This document shows positions 1-7,971 of a DNA stretch of 12,271 nucleotides, piece after piece. The stretch's first letter is position 1. The number at the start of each line of letters is the position of its first letter. Location: NCBI GenBank assembly GCA_030634715.1, contig DAOWAG010000016.1:1-12271 (forward strand), read 5' to 3'. The notes under the pieces were generated by a model that had not been told where the DNA came from, made no database searches, and saw nothing but the letters and a program-made list of their open reading frames with translations. Position numbers and translations under genes: made by a program. Source of the stretch: Candidatus Aegiribacteria sp. (lineage in GTDB: Bacteria; Fermentibacterota; Fermentibacteria; Fermentibacterales; Fermentibacteraceae).

Positions 1-276
1 AACTACCAGCCTGATCCTTTCAGATGGAAGATCCATTCGATGGGAATCGATGACCAGCACAGACTCTGGGTCAGGAGAGGAACCGAGGAAACCCCTACTT
101 TTGACGTTTTCGATTACGATGGAAACCATCTCTTCACAGCTGAGATACCTGGCATAACCGGGCATAACGGTCTCCTCTGGGAGGTTCATGTAGATGAGGA
201 AGGCATCCTGGCCTGGTCACTGGATCCTCCTGATGGATACCAGAAACTCTTCATTATGGAACTTGCCGGACAGTAA
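1..276 (+). CDS. C-terminal fragment of a probable beta-propeller protein (partial, left edge)
   Basis: The reading frame is open from the first base of the window and stops at TAA 274-276, so the true start lies outside. The visible 91 residues are rich in short beta-strand-like segments with aromatic and glycine/aspartate turns: IDDQHRLWVRR, then FDVFDYDGNHLFTAEIPG, then WEVHVDEEGILAW. The 'D-x-x-GN-x-L' turn followed by a hydrophobic strand is typical of NHL-like or six-bladed beta-propeller blades, and this would be the last one or two blades. No catalytic motif or membrane segment is visible in this part. The internal ATG at 40-42 has no better claim to be a start than any other residue, because the sequence upstream of it continues the same blade pattern. 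The propeller assignment is inferred from pattern only. Function and localisation cannot be told from this fragment. Confidence 0.6.
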   Translation, partial: NYQPDPFRWKIHSMGIDDQHRLWVRRGTEETPTFDVFDYDGNHLFTAEIPGITGHNGLLWEVHVDEEGILAWSLDPPDGYQKLFIMELAGQ

Positions 277-291
277 TGATTGGAAAAGGGA

Positions 292-311
292 AACTCAGAA
301 CAGGCTGAGTT
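292..311. terminator. Stem-loop between the permease and the propeller gene; weak terminator candidate
   Basis: AACTCAG (292-298), a 6-nt loop, then CTGAGTT (305-311) form a perfect 7-bp hairpin. It lies between the stop codons of two convergent genes (276 and 355). Read on the minus strand, the hairpin is followed by an interrupted T-rich stretch (TCCCTTTTCC), which could make it a poor intrinsic terminator for the permease. On the plus strand no T-tract follows. The stem is only moderately GC-rich, so the function is uncertain. Confidence 0.35.
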
Positions 312-354
312 GACCGGTATCAAAATGTAGTCCATACATGGCTGCACCAGCGGA

Positions 355-2232
355 TTAAGTAGACTCCGGTATTCTCCGCCTTTTCGATAGAAGTATAAGA
401 TCTCTGATTTCCGTTTCGTTACTGCATTTCATCCAGTTGGAGTCGAAATCAGGGGCGCTTGTAATCTCAGCAATCGCCATAAGTGCTCTGAGATGAAACA
501 TCCTTTCGTCTCTTGAGCCTGCAAGCACGAAGATCATCTTGACAGGCGAATTCTCACCACCGAAATCTACTCCTTCACGGCACCTTGCGATGACAATGGA
601 AAATTTCTTCTCTCCCGGTACAATGATGTGAGGGATTGCCAGGGCTTTCCTGAGAGCGGTTGTCGACTCCTTTTCTCGCGAAAGGAGAAGGTTGGCGAGT
701 TCACTTCCCGTAAGATTGAGAGATATTGAAAGTCTGTCTGAAACAAAAGCGAGGAATGGTTGCAGATCGAGAGGACCCTCAATATCAAGTATTGGAGCTT
801 CAAGAACAAGCTTATCGAATCTGTCTTCCTGAATATTATCCCGGTCTTTTAGAACCTGCGCAAGTTCTCTTACAAGCCCATTCGTCTCCCTGATCAGTTC
901 TCTTGGAAATATACGCGCTGCCAGGCGCAGAAGAGCGTATTGCCTGCTCGATCGTTTGCGAGAGTGAAAGAAGTACCATGCAACTCCACCAATTATTACG
1001 AGTACAATGGATACAAGGGCAGACTGTCCCAGTTTTGCAAGGAGCATGATCATCCCGACTATTCCGAGAAGTTGAATCCAGGGGTAGCCAGGGCTTTTAA
1101 ATATCGGCTTGTATGTATGAATTCTGCTCTCTCTCATGACAATTACGGCGATATTCACCAGCAGGAACAGAAGCAGCATCATAGTTGACGCAAGCTTAAC
1201 GAGGTGTACGAAATCAAGGAGAAGAAGCAGAATAATGATGATGCCTGTCAAGAGTATGGAGACCCATGGAACTCCCTTTTTTCTTGATATTCGTGACAAA
1301 CCAATTGGAAGAAGATCATCGCGGCTCATGGCGAACGGGAATCTTGCCGAGGCCAGGATACCTGCATTTGCGGTTGATAGAAATGCAAGTACTGCTGCAA
1401 CGCTCATTATCGTGATACCGGTTCTACCCGCAATCATTTTTGCCGCATCCGAGATCGGCATGCCAGTTGATGCAAGGAGCGATGGGTCCAGCACTCCTAC
1501 GCAAACGAGGACGGAGACAAAATAGAGAACGGTCACGATTGCCAGCGCAAGCATCATGCTAACTGGTATATCCCTTCCAGGATTCTTCACCTCCTCCGCT
1601 ACGCTGGTGACTTTTGTCAATCCACCGAAAGCTACAAATACAAGCGCTGCTGCTTCGAGAATTCCATTGAAGCCATTCGGAGCAATTGGCTTGAACCGTT
1701 CAGGCGAGAGATATGTGAGCCCAAAACCTTCGAAGAGAATGAGGGAGAGCAGAAGACCCGCAACCAGAACAATCTGAGCTTTGCCTGCATGTCCGGCTCC
1801 TCTGAGATTGATTCCGGTGAACAGAATACAGGAAATCATTGCGAAGAGTCTACCGTTTATTTCCGGTGACAGGAATTCCATGAATATGCCAAGACCGACA
1901 AAGGCAAACGCGGTTTTTACCGATAATGAGAACCAGGCGGCAAGACCGGAGAGGGTTCCGGCGAGAGGCCCGAGAGCCCTGTCAACGAAATAGTAAGTAC
2001 CGCCTGCTCTAGGCATTGCAGACGCAAGCTCTGCTTTACTGAACATAGTTGGAATGGTTAGGATTCCAGCAATCAGATATGAAAATATTACTCCGGGTCC
2101 CGCCACTGAGAAGGCAAATGCAGGGAGGATAAAGAGACCGGAACTTATCATGGCTCCTGTCGCAATTGAAAACAGTGCGGGAATGCCAAGTACTCTGCGA
2201 AGTTTACCTGTTCCCGATCCTGCATGTTGCAT
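355..2232 (-). CDS. APC-family amino acid permease fused to a C-terminal PTS EIIA type-2-like domain
   Basis: The 625-residue membrane protein has two parts. Residues about 13-425 are an APC-superfamily transporter. It has the N-terminal signature GIPALFSIATGAMISSGLF in the first membrane helix, about 12 hydrophobic segments, a conserved AFGGLTKVTSVAEEVKNPGRDIP loop (about 201-223) and FLSTANAGILASARFPFAMSRD (about 284-305). Residues about 480-620 resemble a PTS EIIA (fructose/nitrogen, type 2) domain: SRE-KESTTALRKALAIPH carries the expected phospho-accepting histidine at His535, followed by a hydrophobic core and a second histidine, His580, in HLRAL. Known family behaviour suggests proton- or cation-coupled amino acid uptake, and the EIIA domain suggests control by phosphorylation. 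The substrate cannot be inferred. The ATG at 2232 is preceded by a strong AGGAGG (2244-2239) at 6-nt spacing, which fixes the start. The gene stands alone, divergent from tilS. The architecture is intact with no frameshift. Confidence 0.88.
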   Translation of the reverse strand: MQHAGSGTGKLRRVLGIPALFSIATGAMISSGLFILPAFAFSVAGPGVIFSYLIAGILTIPTMFSKAELASAMPRAGGTYYFVDRALGPLAGTLSGLAAWFSLSVKTAFAFVGLGIFMEFLSPEINGRLFAMISCILFTGINLRGAGHAGKAQIVLVAGLLLSLILFEGFGLTYLSPERFKPIAPNGFNGILEAAALVFVAFGGLTKVTSVAEEVKNPGRDIPVSMMLALAIVTVLYFVSVLVCVGVLDPSLLASTGMPISDAAKMIAGRTGITIMSVAAVLAFLSTANAGILASARFPFAMSRDDLLPIGLSRISRKKGVPWVSILLTGIIIILLLLLDFVHLVKLASTMMLLLFLLVNIAVIVMRESRIHTYKPIFKSPGYPWIQLLGIVGMIMLLAKLGQSALVSIVLVIIGGVAWYFFHSRKRSSRQYALLRLAARIFPRELIRETNGLVRELAQVLKDRDNIQEDRFDKLVLEAPILDIEGPLDLQPFLAFVSDRLSISLNLTGSELANLLLSREKESTTALRKALAIPHIIVPGEKKFSIVIARCREGVDFGGENSPVKMIFVLAGSRDERMFHLRALMAIAEITSAPDFDSNWMKCSNETEIRDLILLSKRRRIPEST

Positions 2233-2301
2233 AGGCTGCCTCCTATGACATTATTGTCTTATGCTAATGATAAGTCCAGCGAGAAAGCAGTGCACTTAGG
2301 A

Positions 2302-2314
2302 ATATACTGTATAT
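2302..2314. promoter_or_regulatory. ATATAC-T-GTATAT palindrome, possible operator
   Basis: Two perfect 6-bp inverted half-sites, ATATAC (2302-2307) and GTATAT (2309-2314), flank one central T. The site lies mid-way between the divergent permease and tilS starts, where a dimeric regulator could bind. An AT-rich palindrome this short can also arise by chance, so operator function is inference only. Confidence 0.25.
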
Positions 2315-2325
2315 CTCCTGATTGG

Positions 2326-2346
2326 ATGTTTCACGTATGTTTCATG
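2326..2346 (+). repeat. Tandem 10-bp direct repeat with 11-bp period
   Basis: ATGTTTCACG (2326-2335) and ATGTTTCATG (2337-2346) match at 9 of 10 positions. Their starts are 11 bp apart, about one turn of the helix, so two protein subunits could bind the same face of the DNA. The repeat lies upstream of tilS and, on the other strand, upstream of the permease. No protein family is implied by the sequence itself. Confidence 0.35.
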
Positions 2347-2363
2347 CAAGTATGAGGTCACTC

Positions 2364-2391
2364 TTGAATATTTCAGTGTGCCTCCTTAATA
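2364..2391 (+). promoter_or_regulatory. Weak sigma70-like promoter candidate for the tilS operon
   Basis: TTGAAT (2364-2369) resembles a -35 box (4 of 6 to TTGACA). CTTAAT (2385-2390) resembles a -10 box (4 of 6 to TATAAT), with a 15-nt spacer, shorter than ideal. Transcription would begin only a few bases before the tilS ribosome-binding sequence. The match is weak and the promoter may lie further upstream. Confidence 0.2.
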
Positions 2392-2409
2392 GTAAACACA
2401 GAGGGTATT

Positions 2410-3375
2410 GTGAATAAAAGCAGGATTACTGAAGGTGCTTTCATAGAAACAGTTAGAACCAGGAGTCTATTACCTGAAGGCAGCAGGATCTGGGCAGCTG
2501 TTTCCGGCGGTAGCGATTCTGTGGCTCTATTAAGATTGTTGCTGCAATTTGCTAATCACATGAGATGGGATGTGTCTGTCCTTCATATTGATCATTGTTC
2601 AAGGTCTGACAGCGTAAATGATAGTGCGTTCGTGGAAAAACTCGCTGTTGAGATGGGATTGTCCTTTCAATTGAGAAAAATATCGCCTCCTGAATCAGGA
2701 TCGCTTGAAGCTTACTTCAGCAGAAAACGTGAAGAAATTTATTTTGAGATCGCAGGAAGTGCTGATCTGGTTGCGACAGGGCATACATCCTCCGACAGAG
2801 CCGAGACGCTCCTAATGCGACTCCTTGAGGGCTCCGGTCTGAGAGGTCTGGGTGGAATGGACTATTTTGGACGAGGTCCTGTTATAAGACCACTTCTCGA
2901 TCTATCACGGCATGATCTTCAAGAGTACCTCTCGATAATTAATCAGAAGTGGATTGATGATCCAACTAATTCCCTCGATACTTTCCTCAGAAACAGAATT
3001 CGACAGACCATTATGCCTGCTCTTGAATCTTTATCTCCGGGATGTTCTTCTGCTCTGGGCAGGTCTTCCGCAAATCTGTCTCAATGGCGGGATGTAATCG
3101 ATGATATGATCGAGAAATCAATTGAAGAACTCGTATCCGGAGATAAATTTACTGTTAAGCAATATATGAATTACCCGAAAGCTGTTAGACTTGGTATTCT
3201 GTGGGTGCTCAGCGGTCGCCCCAGAGGTGGAAGAGAGGAAATCGAAAAAACTGACAGGTGGTTAGCTGACAAGAAAAAAGGGTTTCATTTGCTTCCCGGA
3301 GGCATGAGGATTACTATTGATAAATCCCAAGTATTTATTGAAAGATCTTTACAGCGAACGGAGAATGATCAGTGA
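2410..3375 (+). CDS. tilS: tRNA(Ile)-lysidine synthase
   Basis: TilS attaches lysine to C34 of the CAU-anticodon isoleucine tRNA, using ATP, so that it reads AUA instead of AUG. The ATP-binding PP-loop is clear: SGGSDS at residues 32-37, followed by HIDH (59-62), ATGH (122-125), AETLLMRLLEGSGLRGLGGM (131-150), IRPLLD (159-164) and the family signature WIDDPTNS...FLRNRIR (181-198). At 321 residues it is shorter than the roughly 430-residue E. coli form. It appears to lack the C-terminal tRNA-acceptor-binding domain, like other known short TilS proteins. The usual acidic/Gln stretch after the GH motif (for example DDQAET) reads SSDRAET here, a mild deviation. The start is GTG, with GAGGG (2401-2405) four bases upstream; no better ATG is available. 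It is the first gene of the plus-strand operon, and its stop overlaps the hpt start. Confidence 0.93.
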   Translation: MNKSRITEGAFIETVRTRSLLPEGSRIWAAVSGGSDSVALLRLLLQFANHMRWDVSVLHIDHCSRSDSVNDSAFVEKLAVEMGLSFQLRKISPPESGSLEAYFSRKREEIYFEIAGSADLVATGHTSSDRAETLLMRLLEGSGLRGLGGMDYFGRGPVIRPLLDLSRHDLQEYLSIINQKWIDDPTNSLDTFLRNRIRQTIMPALESLSPGCSSALGRSSANLSQWRDVIDDMIEKSIEELVSGDKFTVKQYMNYPKAVRLGILWVLSGRPRGGREEIEKTDRWLADKKKGFHLLPGGMRITIDKSQVFIERSLQRTENDQ

Positions 3376-3896
3376 GTAATGATTATGATGTGCTGATTTC
3401 CTCAAAAGAGATCAGGAAAGGCATAAGTAAATTAGGTAAAATGCTTTCGGACCATTATCAGGGAAAACAGATTGTGGTTATTCCTCTCTTAAAGGGAGGT
3501 TTCATGTTTGCTGCGGATTTGATACGATCTATGAAGGTTCAATTGCAGATCGAGTTCCTTGGCGCAGCAAGTTACGGAGAACAGACAGAATCTTCCGGAG
3601 AAGTAAGACTTACGCTTGATACCACTCTTCCTTTAGCAGGCAGAGACGTCCTCCTGGTAGAGGATATCGTCGACACTGGACTCACTCTGGCGTATATTCA
3701 AAAGCTGATTAAATCAAGAGATCCAGCCTCTCTTCACACAGTTGTTCTGCTTGACAAAAAAATCAGAAGAAAGGTTGAAGTAGAAGTTGATCGGGTTGTA
3801 TTTAACATTCCTGATAAATTTGTATTCGGATATGGGCTCGACAGCCCTGGAGGGTTTGGGAGAAATCTATCCGACATCGTAGTGATAAGGGAATGA
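3372..3896 (+). CDS. hpt: Hypoxanthine(-guanine) phosphoribosyltransferase
   Basis: This cytosolic purine-salvage enzyme transfers the phosphoribosyl group of PRPP to hypoxanthine or guanine, giving IMP or GMP. The PRPP-binding signature VLLVEDIVDTGLT spans residues 93-105, with the acidic pair Glu97-Asp98 and the likely catalytic base Asp101. The pyrophosphate loop LKGG is at 40-43. LLDKK (126-130) contains the lysine that contacts the purine O6 (Lys129), and the FVFGYGLD segment (150-157) closes the base pocket. The length of 174 residues is normal for bacterial Hpt. The start is GTG at 3372-3374, sharing the bases GTGA with the tilS stop, and GGAG (3360-3363) lies 8 nt upstream, so translation is probably coupled. 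Placement between tilS and ftsH is the common order in many bacteria. Confidence 0.94.
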   Translation: MSNDYDVLISSKEIRKGISKLGKMLSDHYQGKQIVVIPLLKGGFMFAADLIRSMKVQLQIEFLGAASYGEQTESSGEVRLTLDTTLPLAGRDVLLVEDIVDTGLTLAYIQKLIKSRDPASLHTVVLLDKKIRRKVEVEVDRVVFNIPDKFVFGYGLDSPGGFGRNLSDIVVIRE

Positions 3897-3912
3897 ACGG
3901 ATCAGGAGATAT

Positions 3913-5901
3913 ATGAACAACAAACGCCCGCCAGGTAAAATACCGTCCCAGCCGATAACTGCCGGTTGCTCAGTGAGAACCATCACTATGTGGTTGCTTA
4001 TGGTTCTAATCGCCTTTACGATATTTCAGGTATTTGATACAGGCAGAAACAGTGTTGATATTCCTTATTCCCGTTTGATGGAATACATCAGCAAAAACGA
4101 TGTCAAATCGGTTGTTATCGAGACCGGGGGTTCGATTAAAGGTGAATTCTATATGCCGCAAACCGAAGATGGAACTGATTTTACTGAATTCACCAGTTTC
4201 ATTCCGTTCGAAAATACAGGTGTTCTTGACTCCCTGTCCGCTCATGGTGTTCTTGTAACCGCACAACCACCAAACGAATTACTGGCTCACTTACTCTCGT
4301 TCATTCCATTTCTTCTGCTTATTGGTTTCTTTATCTACTTCATGCGAAGAGCTGGAGGAGGAGGGAAGGCTTTTTCCTTCGGGAAAAGCAAAGCCAGACT
4401 GTTCTCAAGTGATAATCCACAGGTAACATTTGAAGATGTAGCAGGAGCTGATGAAGCGAAAGCGGAACTTTTGGAAGTGATAGAATTCCTCAAGACACCG
4501 GAAAAATTTCAGCGTCTGGGAGGAAAAGTTCCCAAGGGTGTTTTACTGGTTGGCAGACCAGGTACAGGGAAGACATTACTGGCAAAAGCTGTGGCCGGTG
4601 AAGCCAAGGTTCCATTCTATTCCATGAGTGGATCCGATTTCGTGGAAATGTTCGTTGGTGTGGGGGCAAGCCGTGTTAGAGACCTTTTTGTACAGGGCAA
4701 GTCAAAAGCTCCATGCATTATTTTCATTGATGAGATAGATGCTGTAGGAAGACACAGAGGAGCTGGTCTTGGAGGAGGACATGATGAGAGGGAGCAGACA
4801 CTGAATGCTCTTCTTGTGGAAATGGATGGATTTGAGGAAAATGCGGGTGTCATAGTCATGGCTGCTACTAACCGTCCTGATGTTCTTGATCCTGCACTAT
4901 TAAGACCCGGCAGATTTGACAGGACAATTGTTGTGAGTATGCCGGATGTAAAGGGCAGAGAGGCGATACTGAAAGTCCATACGCGCAAGATGCCGGTGGA
5001 CAGGTCAGCGAGTCTGGAGAAAGTTGCCAGGAGCACTCCTGGATTCAGCGGCGCGGATCTGGAGAGCCTGGCGAATGAAGCAGCTCTGCGAGCCGCAAGA
5101 CGCAATGCTACAAGGGTTGAACAGGAAGATTTCGATTACGCCATTGATAGAATAATACTCGGTCTTGAACGTAAAAGCATTATTATCAATCCTATACAGA
5201 AGAAGTGTACCGCATATCACGAAAGTGGTCATGCGGTTGTCGGGATATTTGTTCCGGAAGCAGATCCCATTCACAAGGTGACTATTGTACCCAGAGGTAT
5301 GGCTATGGGAGTAACCAGCTTCCTTCCCGCTGATGATCGATATACCTACACACTCAAAAAGCTCGAAAGTATGCTCGCGACGCTTCTTGCTGGAAGAGCG
5401 TCGGAAATCCTTTTTCTTGATACTCTGAGTACCGGAGCTGGAAATGACCTTGAGAAAGCGACTGCTCTCGCACGTAAGATGGTTTGTGAATGGGGAATGA
5501 GCGACGAACTAGGGCCGGTTGCGCATGCTGAAACGAGCGAAACGATTTTCCTTGGAAGAGAATTCAACAGAACCAGAGATTACAGTGAGCATACTTCCCA
5601 ACTGATTGATTCCGAGATAAAGAGACTCGTTGATGAAGCCTATAGCAGAGCACATGATATTCTTAATATTAACAAAGATATTGTGGAGCGTATTTCTGAA
5701 CAGCTTCTTGAGAAGGAAACGATCTCCAGCGAGGAGATCAACTCTATTTTCCAGGAACTACGACCTGATTTTGGTTCTATTCCTACACTGCAGATCAGTT
5801 CAGACAGTAAGACCGAACCTGTGTCTACAGAAGAGATTACTGAATCTGAAGATGTTGATCACAAAGATGATGGATCTGAGGAGTCTTCCAATACTTACTG
5901 A
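3913..5901 (+). CDS. ftsH: ATP-dependent zinc metalloprotease FtsH
   Basis: This membrane-anchored AAA+ protease degrades misassembled membrane proteins and selected regulatory proteins. In order it has: a cytoplasmic N-terminus, a first membrane helix (about 23-41), an extracytoplasmic domain (about 42-123), a second helix (about 124-144), the AAA+ module and the peptidase domain. The Walker A is GRPGTGKT (214-221), Walker B IIFIDE (269-274), the pore loop contains FVG (247-249), and the second region of homology is RPGRFDR (331-337). The zinc site is HESGH (436-440), with Asp512 in the GAGND segment as the probable third ligand. At 662 residues its length is normal. It ends in a Ser/Asp/Glu-rich tail (about 625-660). 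The Walker A has Arg215 where Pro is usual, but all nucleotide-binding Gly/Lys/Thr positions are kept. AGGAG (3904-3908) precedes the ATG, and there are 16 bp from hpt. Confidence 0.96.
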   Translation: MNNKRPPGKIPSQPITAGCSVRTITMWLLMVLIAFTIFQVFDTGRNSVDIPYSRLMEYISKNDVKSVVIETGGSIKGEFYMPQTEDGTDFTEFTSFIPFENTGVLDSLSAHGVLVTAQPPNELLAHLLSFIPFLLLIGFFIYFMRRAGGGGKAFSFGKSKARLFSSDNPQVTFEDVAGADEAKAELLEVIEFLKTPEKFQRLGGKVPKGVLLVGRPGTGKTLLAKAVAGEAKVPFYSMSGSDFVEMFVGVGASRVRDLFVQGKSKAPCIIFIDEIDAVGRHRGAGLGGGHDEREQTLNALLVEMDGFEENAGVIVMAATNRPDVLDPALLRPGRFDRTIVVSMPDVKGREAILKVHTRKMPVDRSASLEKVARSTPGFSGADLESLANEAALRAARRNATRVEQEDFDYAIDRIILGLERKSIIINPIQKKCTAYHESGHAVVGIFVPEADPIHKVTIVPRGMAMGVTSFLPADDRYTYTLKKLESMLATLLAGRASEILFLDTLSTGAGNDLEKATALARKMVCEWGMSDELGPVAHAETSETIFLGREFNRTRDYSEHTSQLIDSEIKRLVDEAYSRAHDILNINKDIVERISEQLLEKETISSEEINSIFQELRPDFGSIPTLQISSDSKTEPVSTEEITESEDVDHKDDGSEESSNTY

Positions 5902-5941
5902 AGCTCTGTCACTCATTGGAAGGGGAGTCAAGGTTATCTGA

Positions 5942-7144
5942 ATGCGGCTCAGAAAACTGCATCTTGCGACTGATGAGGATTGGCAGAGAGAGCTTGCACG
6001 TATTGGTGCCGATCCTGAAACCTGGGACAGACTATCACTCAAATGCAGAGTGGTTGTTTTTTCTACCGGATATCTTCCAGCAACAGCTGCTAATATTCTG
6101 AAGCAGTGTATGCTTTCCGGCGGAGCAGATGCGATTGTTTCACGAGGATCAGTATCCTGCAGAGTCAAGGATACTGCAGCGATGATTATCGGAACACCCA
6201 GGCAGATTCTGAGGGGCTGTACATCTCTTGTCGGGCAGCCATTTGATCTTCCTGCACTTGCGGGAGAATTGAGAAACGCTCTTGATGACTTCCCTGTACT
6301 TCCCGAAACCATTCCTGCCCGAAATAAAGTTCTTGATTTTCGCGAGAAGCCATTGATTATGGGAATACTTAATGTAACTCCGGATTCCTTTTTTGATGGT
6401 GGCAGATATCTGAATACTGATGATGCTCTTATTCATGCCAGGCAGATGGTCAGTCAGGGTGCGGATATAATTGACATAGGAGCTGAATCAACACGTCCTG
6501 GTTCTTCTTCTGTCCCTGTGGATGTTCAGCTCGATCGCCTTCTCCCGATTATTGAGTCTCTTCATTCTGATTGTGAAGCGGTAATCTCAGTTGATACGGT
6601 AAGTGCTTCTGTAGCCAGAGCAGTCCTGTCCGCGGGAGCGGAAGCGATTAACGATGTTTCCGCTCTGTCCGATCCGACCATGGCGCAGACAGTTGCCGAA
6701 GCAGGAGTTCCTCTTGTTCTGATGCACATGAAAGGCACACCACAGAATATGCAGGATAATCCTGAATATTTTGATGTTATCGAGGAGATCTATTCATTTC
6801 TTGAAGAGCGGATTGAAGTAGCGATGGAAGCGGGAATACGGAAGGAACATATTATCATCGATCCCGGGATTGGATTCGGGAAAAGACTGAAAGATAATCT
6901 TCGCATTATATCCAGACTGGAAGAATTCAGGTGGCTGGGATGCAGAGTTCTGCTTGGTCACTCAATGAAGAGTTTTATCGGGCAATTGATCCGTAGTGAA
7001 TGCATTGCCGAAAGAGAGATTGGTTCTCATGCTGTTACTGCTTTATCTTCAAGCAGTGCGGATATTGTAAGAGTGCACGATGTTGAGGGAACGTTTCAAG
7101 TATTCCAGATCACTCGAGCGCTGAAGTACCTTGCGTCAGATTAG
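5942..7144 (+). CDS. folP: Dihydropteroate synthase, long form with N-terminal extension
   Basis: This enzyme condenses p-aminobenzoate with hydroxymethyl-dihydropterin pyrophosphate in folate synthesis. The TIM-barrel domain fills residues about 135-400: NVTPDSFFDGG (144-154), IDIGAESTRPGS (177-188), SVDT (216-219), NDVS (237-240), MHMKGTP (261-267), IDPGIGFGK (306-314), GHSMKSFIG (339-347, with Lys343 kept) and RVHD (377-380). The first ~130 residues are additional to the roughly 280-residue classical enzyme. They contain the segment ATAANILKQCMLSGGADA (47-64), which resembles the extension I recall from long-form DHPS proteins of some deep-branching bacteria. The usual SRKS motif reads SMKS. 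An in-frame TGA (5939-5941) directly before the ATG excludes any earlier start. The closest Shine-Dalgarno-like bases are AAGG, 8 nt upstream; a stronger AGGGGAG is 14 nt away. It starts 40 bp after ftsH. Confidence 0.92.
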   Translation: MRLRKLHLATDEDWQRELARIGADPETWDRLSLKCRVVVFSTGYLPATAANILKQCMLSGGADAIVSRGSVSCRVKDTAAMIIGTPRQILRGCTSLVGQPFDLPALAGELRNALDDFPVLPETIPARNKVLDFREKPLIMGILNVTPDSFFDGGRYLNTDDALIHARQMVSQGADIIDIGAESTRPGSSSVPVDVQLDRLLPIIESLHSDCEAVISVDTVSASVARAVLSAGAEAINDVSALSDPTMAQTVAEAGVPLVLMHMKGTPQNMQDNPEYFDVIEEIYSFLEERIEVAMEAGIRKEHIIIDPGIGFGKRLKDNLRIISRLEEFRWLGCRVLLGHSMKSFIGQLIRSECIAEREIGSHAVTALSSSSADIVRVHDVEGTFQVFQITRALKYLASD

Positions 7145-7159
7145 GGGCAGTAAAGTAAA

Positions 7160-7969
7160 ATGATACAGCCGCTTGGTCATTCAATTGTTAGTGGATTCTG
7201 GCTTGCCCAGCTTGCGAATATCATTGTCATTGCTCTGGCTGTTAGAATGCTGCTGAAATACCTATGGCGTACACCGGCAATGCCGGTCATCCTCATGTTC
7301 ATGATTCTGATCCTGTTCGCGAATATTCTTGGTGAACTTGGATTCTTCACTTTCAGCTATCTCCTGCAGAACCTGACTCCACTTCTCTTTATCGCGGTGG
7401 TTGTGATATTCCATGAGGAGATCAGAGATCTTCTTGGTTCAATGGGACGAAATCTCAGGAAATTATATGGCCATGGAGATATATTGGAACATAGTGCCAT
7501 TGAATCACTTGTTGAATCCTGTGTACTTCTGAGGAAGCATCGACTCGGAGGACTATTTGTAATTGAAAGGGAGGAATCCCTTGAAAAAGTATATGGTGAT
7601 CCAGTTCTGCTGGATAAGCTCAAGATCGATCCGCCTCTTATAGCTGCAATGCTGCAACCTCCCGGAGTACTGCATGATGGGGCAGTTATCATAAATAACG
7701 GAACCATTGTTGGAGCAAGAGCAATTCTCCCTCTCTCAAGAAGAACCTATTTTGGCAGATCGAAATCCAACAGACCGCGTCCCGCTCTCGGTACGCGTCA
7801 CAGGGCTGCTATAGGGATAACAGAAGTATCTGATGCAATTGCAGTTGTAGTCAGTGAGGAAACCGGGAATTTCAGTATCGCCCATGGAGGAGTCCTTGAG
7901 GAAGCTTTTCCACAGGATGAATTCACCAGGAGACTGATCGAGCTGACTTCCGCCAGAGAAGATACCTGA
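7160..7969 (+). CDS. cdaA: Membrane-bound diadenylate cyclase CdaA
   Basis: CdaA makes cyclic di-AMP from two ATP at the cytoplasmic face of the membrane. c-di-AMP typically controls potassium and osmolyte balance and cell-wall homeostasis. The N-terminus has three predicted membrane helices (about 14-34, 41-60 and 64-84). The DAC catalytic domain (about 100-250) shows DGAVII (173-178), GARAILPLS (185-193), LGTRHRAAIGITE (210-222) and VVVSEETG (229-236). DGA and RHR are the family's catalytic and nucleotide-binding motifs, and both are intact. The length of 269 residues matches the B. subtilis-type enzyme, and the N-terminal helices separate it from soluble DisA. A slightly long Arg-rich loop (194-208) precedes LGTRHR. 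It lies 15 bp after folP, with AGGGG (7143-7147) somewhat far upstream of the ATG. The usual partner gene cdaR (ybbR) does not follow here. Confidence 0.94.
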   Translation: MIQPLGHSIVSGFWLAQLANIIVIALAVRMLLKYLWRTPAMPVILMFMILILFANILGELGFFTFSYLLQNLTPLLFIAVVVIFHEEIRDLLGSMGRNLRKLYGHGDILEHSAIESLVESCVLLRKHRLGGLFVIEREESLEKVYGDPVLLDKLKIDPPLIAAMLQPPGVLHDGAVIINNGTIVGARAILPLSRRTYFGRSKSNRPRPALGTRHRAAIGITEVSDAIAVVVSEETGNFSIAHGGVLEEAFPQDEFTRRLIELTSAREDT

Positions 7970-7971
7970 CC

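Larger units (their letters stand above)
2233..2409. promoter_or_regulatory. Divergent intergenic region between permease and tilS
   Basis: These 177 bp must hold the promoters for the permease (leftward) and for the tilS-led operon (rightward). Besides the permease Shine-Dalgarno sequence, short symmetrical elements are visible: GACA-4 nt-TGTC (2247-2258), CTTAT-7 nt-ATAAG (2258-2274), a 13-bp near-palindrome (2302-2314) and a pair of direct repeats (2326-2346). A possible minus-strand -10 box is TATCAT (2272-2267), but its -35 partner is poor. No riboswitch-like structure was recognised. Confidence 0.5.

Noticed and set aside
2250..2278. Minus-strand promoter TGGACT-17 nt-AATAAT for the permease
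   Set aside because: Spacing and matches are fair, but transcription would start inside the AGGAGG ribosome-binding site (2244-2239), so it cannot serve the gene as annotated.
4617..5105. 162-codon minus-strand open frame inside ftsH
   Set aside because: It is antisense to the AAA+ and SRH motifs of FtsH and has biased Ser/Thr/Pro composition typical of a shadow frame.
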